Assembly: GCA_949373145.1 (NCBI GenBank)
Contig: CASICI010000007.1
Location: 59,499 to 123,498 of the forward strand
DNA from: an uncultured Phycisphaerales bacterium
Lineage (GTDB): Bacteria; Planctomycetota; Phycisphaerae; Phycisphaerales; SM1A02
Direction: 5' to 3'
DNA length: 64,000 nucleotides
Positions 61,462 to 64,000 of the stretch are shown here, piece after piece (the stretch's first letter is position 1; every line of letters begins with the position of its first letter). Under the pieces are notes generated by a model. That model was not told the DNA's origin. It made no database searches and saw nothing but the letters and a program-made list of their open reading frames with translations. A program made the translations under genes and the position numbers.

Positions 61462-63816
61462 TCAGAGCAGAGCAACCGGATCCACATCCACGGCAACTCG
61501 TTCCCCCGGAGTGAGCACGCCCTCTCTTCGAGCCCGAAGCAGAACCGAGCGGAGTTTTCGAGGGTCCTCCGACAGAAGCAGGATCTGCATCCGATCCCGA
61601 CCACCGATTCTGGTGATCGCACATGGTTCCGGCTGAGTTATCGAGACCTCATCCTCGAGCAATGCCTCGATGCCCCGGAACAGTTTCTGGCTGTACCTGA
61701 GGCATGCCTCCTCGCCGGTCTCCCGAACCACCAGTCGTGCCATTCGCCGAATCGGAGGGAGTTCGAAACGGAGGCGTTCTTCGAGTTCTTCGCGTGCGAA
61801 CGACTCGAAGTCATGATCCGCCGCCAGTCTGATCGCGGGTGCATCCGGTTGGAAGGTCTGAATAATCGCCAACCCGGCGCCACCGCCCCGACCACATCGC
61901 CCGCTGACCTGCGACACCAACTGAAAGGTTCGCTCCGTGGCTCGGAAATCAGGCAGGTTCAGGGCGGTGTCGGCATTGATGACGCCCACCAGCCGTACGT
62001 TCGGGAAATCAAGCCCCTTGGCGATCATCTGAGTTCCCAGAAGGACTTTGATCTCACCTCTTCCGAACCGATCAAGTGTTTCGTGAAAATCATCGGCCCC
62101 TCGCATCGTGTCCGAATCGACCCGCTTGATCTGATCCGCGCCGGCGAGACCGGTGAGGATCCCGCGGATCTCTTCCTCGACTCGCTGGGTCCCCAATCCG
62201 AACACCGTGATTTTTCTCGAGCACAGCGGGCACTTTTTCGGAAGCCGCTGTTCGGTCAGGCAATGGTGGCATCTCACGAAATCGTGAAGACTTCCCGAGC
62301 CACCCACCGCAGCTCGGTGGTTGACCATGCCTGCATCGCATTGATCGCATTTCATCACCCATCCGCACTGTTGGTCCGGGCAGGCGATGTAGTTTGCGTA
62401 TCCACGTCGATTCAGCAGCAAGATGGCCTGGGCATCGGCGTTCAGGGTCTGCTTCAAGGCCTGTGCCAGTCGTGGTCCCAGGAGATGTATGCGCCTGTCC
62501 TTGAACATCTTACGTTCTTCTGCAAAGTCCACGATCTGAACTTTCGGCAAGGAAAGGCCCGGTGCTCTGTTCGGCAGTCTGTGCAGCGTGTTCCGCTTCA
62601 GTGTGACGGTGTTGTGCCAGGTCTCCAATGATGGTGTGGCACTCCCCAGAAGAATCGGGCATCCGGCCAGCTGGGCTCTTCTGATGGCCACGTCTCTTCC
62701 GTGGTACCTCGGCGCTTGATCCTGTTTGTAGGACCCATCGTGTTCTTCATCGACGATTACGATTCCGATGGAATCATCGGGAATCGGCGCGAAGATCGCG
62801 CTTCGTGCACCCAGTACGATCTGCGCGTCTCCTTGCGCCACCATGGTCCATTGCTGGTTTCGTTGGGCTTGTGTGAGTCCTGAATGAAGAAGGGCGATCT
62901 TCGCTTCCGGAAATCTGTGAAAGAGTCGGCTTGCCGTCTGTGGTGTCAGCGCAATCTCGGGCACCAGCATCAAGGCGGTCCGTCCTCGTGCGATCACCGA
63001 CTTGATGAGCCTGATGTAGACCTCCGTCTTGCCGCTTCCGGTCACTCCGAGAAGAAGATGTCTCGAAAATCCATCATCAATGATCGCCTCGATCGCCTCG
63101 ATCGCAGCCGCCTGCTCTGCGTTCGGTCGGATGTCATCTCCATCCGTCGCCAGGACGGTTGATCTCTCGAGCCAGGCGGCTTGGACATTGGTTCTGGTGG
63201 TTTCACCGATCATCCCAGCGTCCAGCAGCGCTTTGATCGGCACCTTGCTTTTCAACCCAGCTTCCTCGGCCAGGGCGCCTATTTCGATCGGGCCGTCTTC
63301 TGGAGCGCGGGCGTGCAGGACCTCGAGGACCCGGCGCCTGCCAGGTCCGAATTTCTTGGGAAGTGCGTCCAGAGCTGGCGCGTCCTTCGGCAGGTGCATG
63401 AAGTGTCTGGTGACCCGACCGGTTCCTTTTCTGACCGCGGCCGGCAGCATGGAGGCAAGGGTCATTCCAATCGGGCAGGCGTAGTAGTCACTGATCCACT
63501 CCGCAAGGGAAAGCACCTGCGAGGGCAATCGTGTTTCCGTCCCATCCTTCTTCAAGACCGCCTTGACCTTCAGCGGATCGACCGAAGGCATCAAGTCCGG
63601 GTCGGTCGAGCCATCATGAACCGCCAGAATCCACCCGGAGGTCGGGGCATTGCCACGTCCGAGTGGCACCACCACCCGATCGCCCGGAAAGAGTGGTCCC
63701 AGAGCGTCGGGGGCCGCGTAGGTCAATCCATCCGGATATCGATCGATTCCTCGTTCAAGTGCCACTTGAACCAGTCGTTCCGGGGCAAGATTGAGAAGGA
63801 GGTCGGTGTTGGTCAC
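61462..63816 (-). CDS. priA: primosomal protein N' (replication restart helicase)
   Basis: A 784-aa superfamily 2 helicase. The DNA-binding N-terminus (VVVPLGRGNAPTSGWILAVH) is followed by Walker A LLGVTGSGKTEVYIRL, DEEHDGSYKQDQAPRYHGRD, and the zinc-binding cysteines CDQCDAGM, CHHCLTEQRLPKKCPLC. IKVLLGTQMIAKGLDFPNV and VSQVSGRCGRGGGAG are the C-terminal helicase motifs. It reloads the replisome at stalled forks. It is divergent from carA with about 100 bases between the starts. Confidence 0.96.
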   Translation of the reverse strand: MTNTDLLLNLAPERLVQVALERGIDRYPDGLTYAAPDALGPLFPGDRVVVPLGRGNAPTSGWILAVHDGSTDPDLMPSVDPLKVKAVLKKDGTETRLPSQVLSLAEWISDYYACPIGMTLASMLPAAVRKGTGRVTRHFMHLPKDAPALDALPKKFGPGRRRVLEVLHARAPEDGPIEIGALAEEAGLKSKVPIKALLDAGMIGETTRTNVQAAWLERSTVLATDGDDIRPNAEQAAAIEAIEAIIDDGFSRHLLLGVTGSGKTEVYIRLIKSVIARGRTALMLVPEIALTPQTASRLFHRFPEAKIALLHSGLTQAQRNQQWTMVAQGDAQIVLGARSAIFAPIPDDSIGIVIVDEEHDGSYKQDQAPRYHGRDVAIRRAQLAGCPILLGSATPSLETWHNTVTLKRNTLHRLPNRAPGLSLPKVQIVDFAEERKMFKDRRIHLLGPRLAQALKQTLNADAQAILLLNRRGYANYIACPDQQCGWVMKCDQCDAGMVNHRAAVGGSGSLHDFVRCHHCLTEQRLPKKCPLCSRKITVFGLGTQRVEEEIRGILTGLAGADQIKRVDSDTMRGADDFHETLDRFGRGEIKVLLGTQMIAKGLDFPNVRLVGVINADTALNLPDFRATERTFQLVSQVSGRCGRGGGAGLAIIQTFQPDAPAIRLAADHDFESFAREELEERLRFELPPIRRMARLVVRETGEEACLRYSQKLFRGIEALLEDEVSITQPEPCAITRIGGRDRMQILLLSEDPRKLRSVLLRARREGVLTPGERVAVDVDPVALL

Positions 63817-63848
63817 GATTTGATTCTACGGTGAGAAAGCTTTATTTC

Positions 63849-63865
63849 GTGTGTTTTCAACACAC
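63849..63865. repeat. inverted repeat in the priA-carA intergenic region
   Basis: GTGTGTT-TTC-AACACAC forms a perfect seven-base palindromic arm pair. It lies about 50 bases before the carA ATG and could be an operator or a small RNA hairpin. It is short, so support is weak. Confidence 0.35.
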
Positions 63866-63918
63866 TGCCAGGGTGGATCTGACGAACTTTTTCTCATGAG
63901 ACGCTAAACTGCCCCAGA

Positions 63919-64000
63919 ATGGTGGACTCAACGCACAACGATACGGCTTCCGGCAGACTCGCACTTCGAGATGGAACGCTCTTTTCCGGCATTGGATTCG
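63919..64000 (+). CDS. carA: carbamoyl-phosphate synthase small subunit, start only
   Basis: From the ATG at 63919 the frame is open to the window edge (27 codons). The visible residues are MVDSTHNDTASGRLALRDGT followed by LFSGIGF. LALRDGT-x-F-x-G is the CarA N-terminal signature. The first twelve residues are an unconserved lead. CarA supplies ammonia from glutamine for carbamoyl phosphate, the co-substrate of the pyrB product. Confidence 0.75.
   Translation, partial: MVDSTHNDTASGRLALRDGTLFSGIGF

Noticed and set aside
1..64000. CRISPR array, transposase or integrase
   Set aside because: No regularly spaced direct repeats and no DDE, tyrosine or serine recombinase motifs were seen in any frame.

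Overview
The window looks like a chromosomal piece of a marine-type planctomycete, most likely class Phycisphaerae. The clues are genes of moderate-to-high GC, a secreted protease ending in cysteine-rich 'GACC' repeats and a dockerin-like tail, a protein with a VPAP...RR tail of the PEP-CTERM type, an exosortase-EpsI fusion, paired ClpP proteins and planctomycete-style envelope proteins. It was assigned by eye from translated motifs; no database search was possible.

Layout. 1-1230 (minus): two kynurenine-pathway genes (3-hydroxyanthranilate dioxygenase and an ACMSD-type amidohydrolase cut by the window edge). 1302-9845 (plus): a nine-gene, tightly overlapping operon. It encodes a lipoprotein, two small proteins, an orphan MutL/GlmL-like ASKHA ATPase, a barrel-sandwich/KOW-like protein and four membrane proteins, one of them Fn3 + DUF6754-like. 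This is the best candidate for an undescribed system. 10.0-16.3 kb: a PEP-CTERM-like secreted protein, pdxA, a frame-disrupted secreted serine protease, an L,D-transpeptidase and 5-formyl-THF cyclo-ligase. 16.5-25.5 kb: glmS, a small non-RD protein kinase, glutathione peroxidase, two unknowns, folP, thioredoxin, tRNA-Ala(GGC) and a PqiB-like MCE protein. 25.5-33.7 kb (minus): an outer-membrane protein, a 914-aa DUF2339 protein, MoxR, two ClpPs and an FHA-histidine kinase. 33.8-37.2 kb: holA, a frame-broken lipoprotein gene and pyrB. 37.3-52.8 kb (plus): an exopolysaccharide/exosortase locus. It holds a Wza-like exporter, an exosortase-EpsI fusion, a 1636-aa TPR protein, a Wzz protein with a degenerate tyrosine-kinase domain, an epimerase, a WecA-like transferase, a glycosyltransferase and a kelch protein. 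53.0-61.4 kb (minus): sucA-sucB-rsmH-LysM-ftsL-like-ftsI, a division-gene fragment behind the 2-oxoglutarate dehydrogenase genes. 61.5-64.0 kb: priA, then the divergent start of carA.

A recurring feature is disrupted reading frames. Near 12.5, 33.8, 35.0-36.3, 39.0, 49.8 and 50.2 kb, continuous protein similarity switches frame. In nearly every case deleting one base (two in a couple of runs) from a short homopolymer restores the frame. The same direction of error in unrelated genes, including pyrB and holA, suggests base-call or assembly insertions more than real gene decay, so these entries are given as spans with the break points noted.

Once the disrupted genes are counted, no stretch over 300 bases lacks a gene. 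No CRISPR array, insertion sequence, rRNA or origin was seen.
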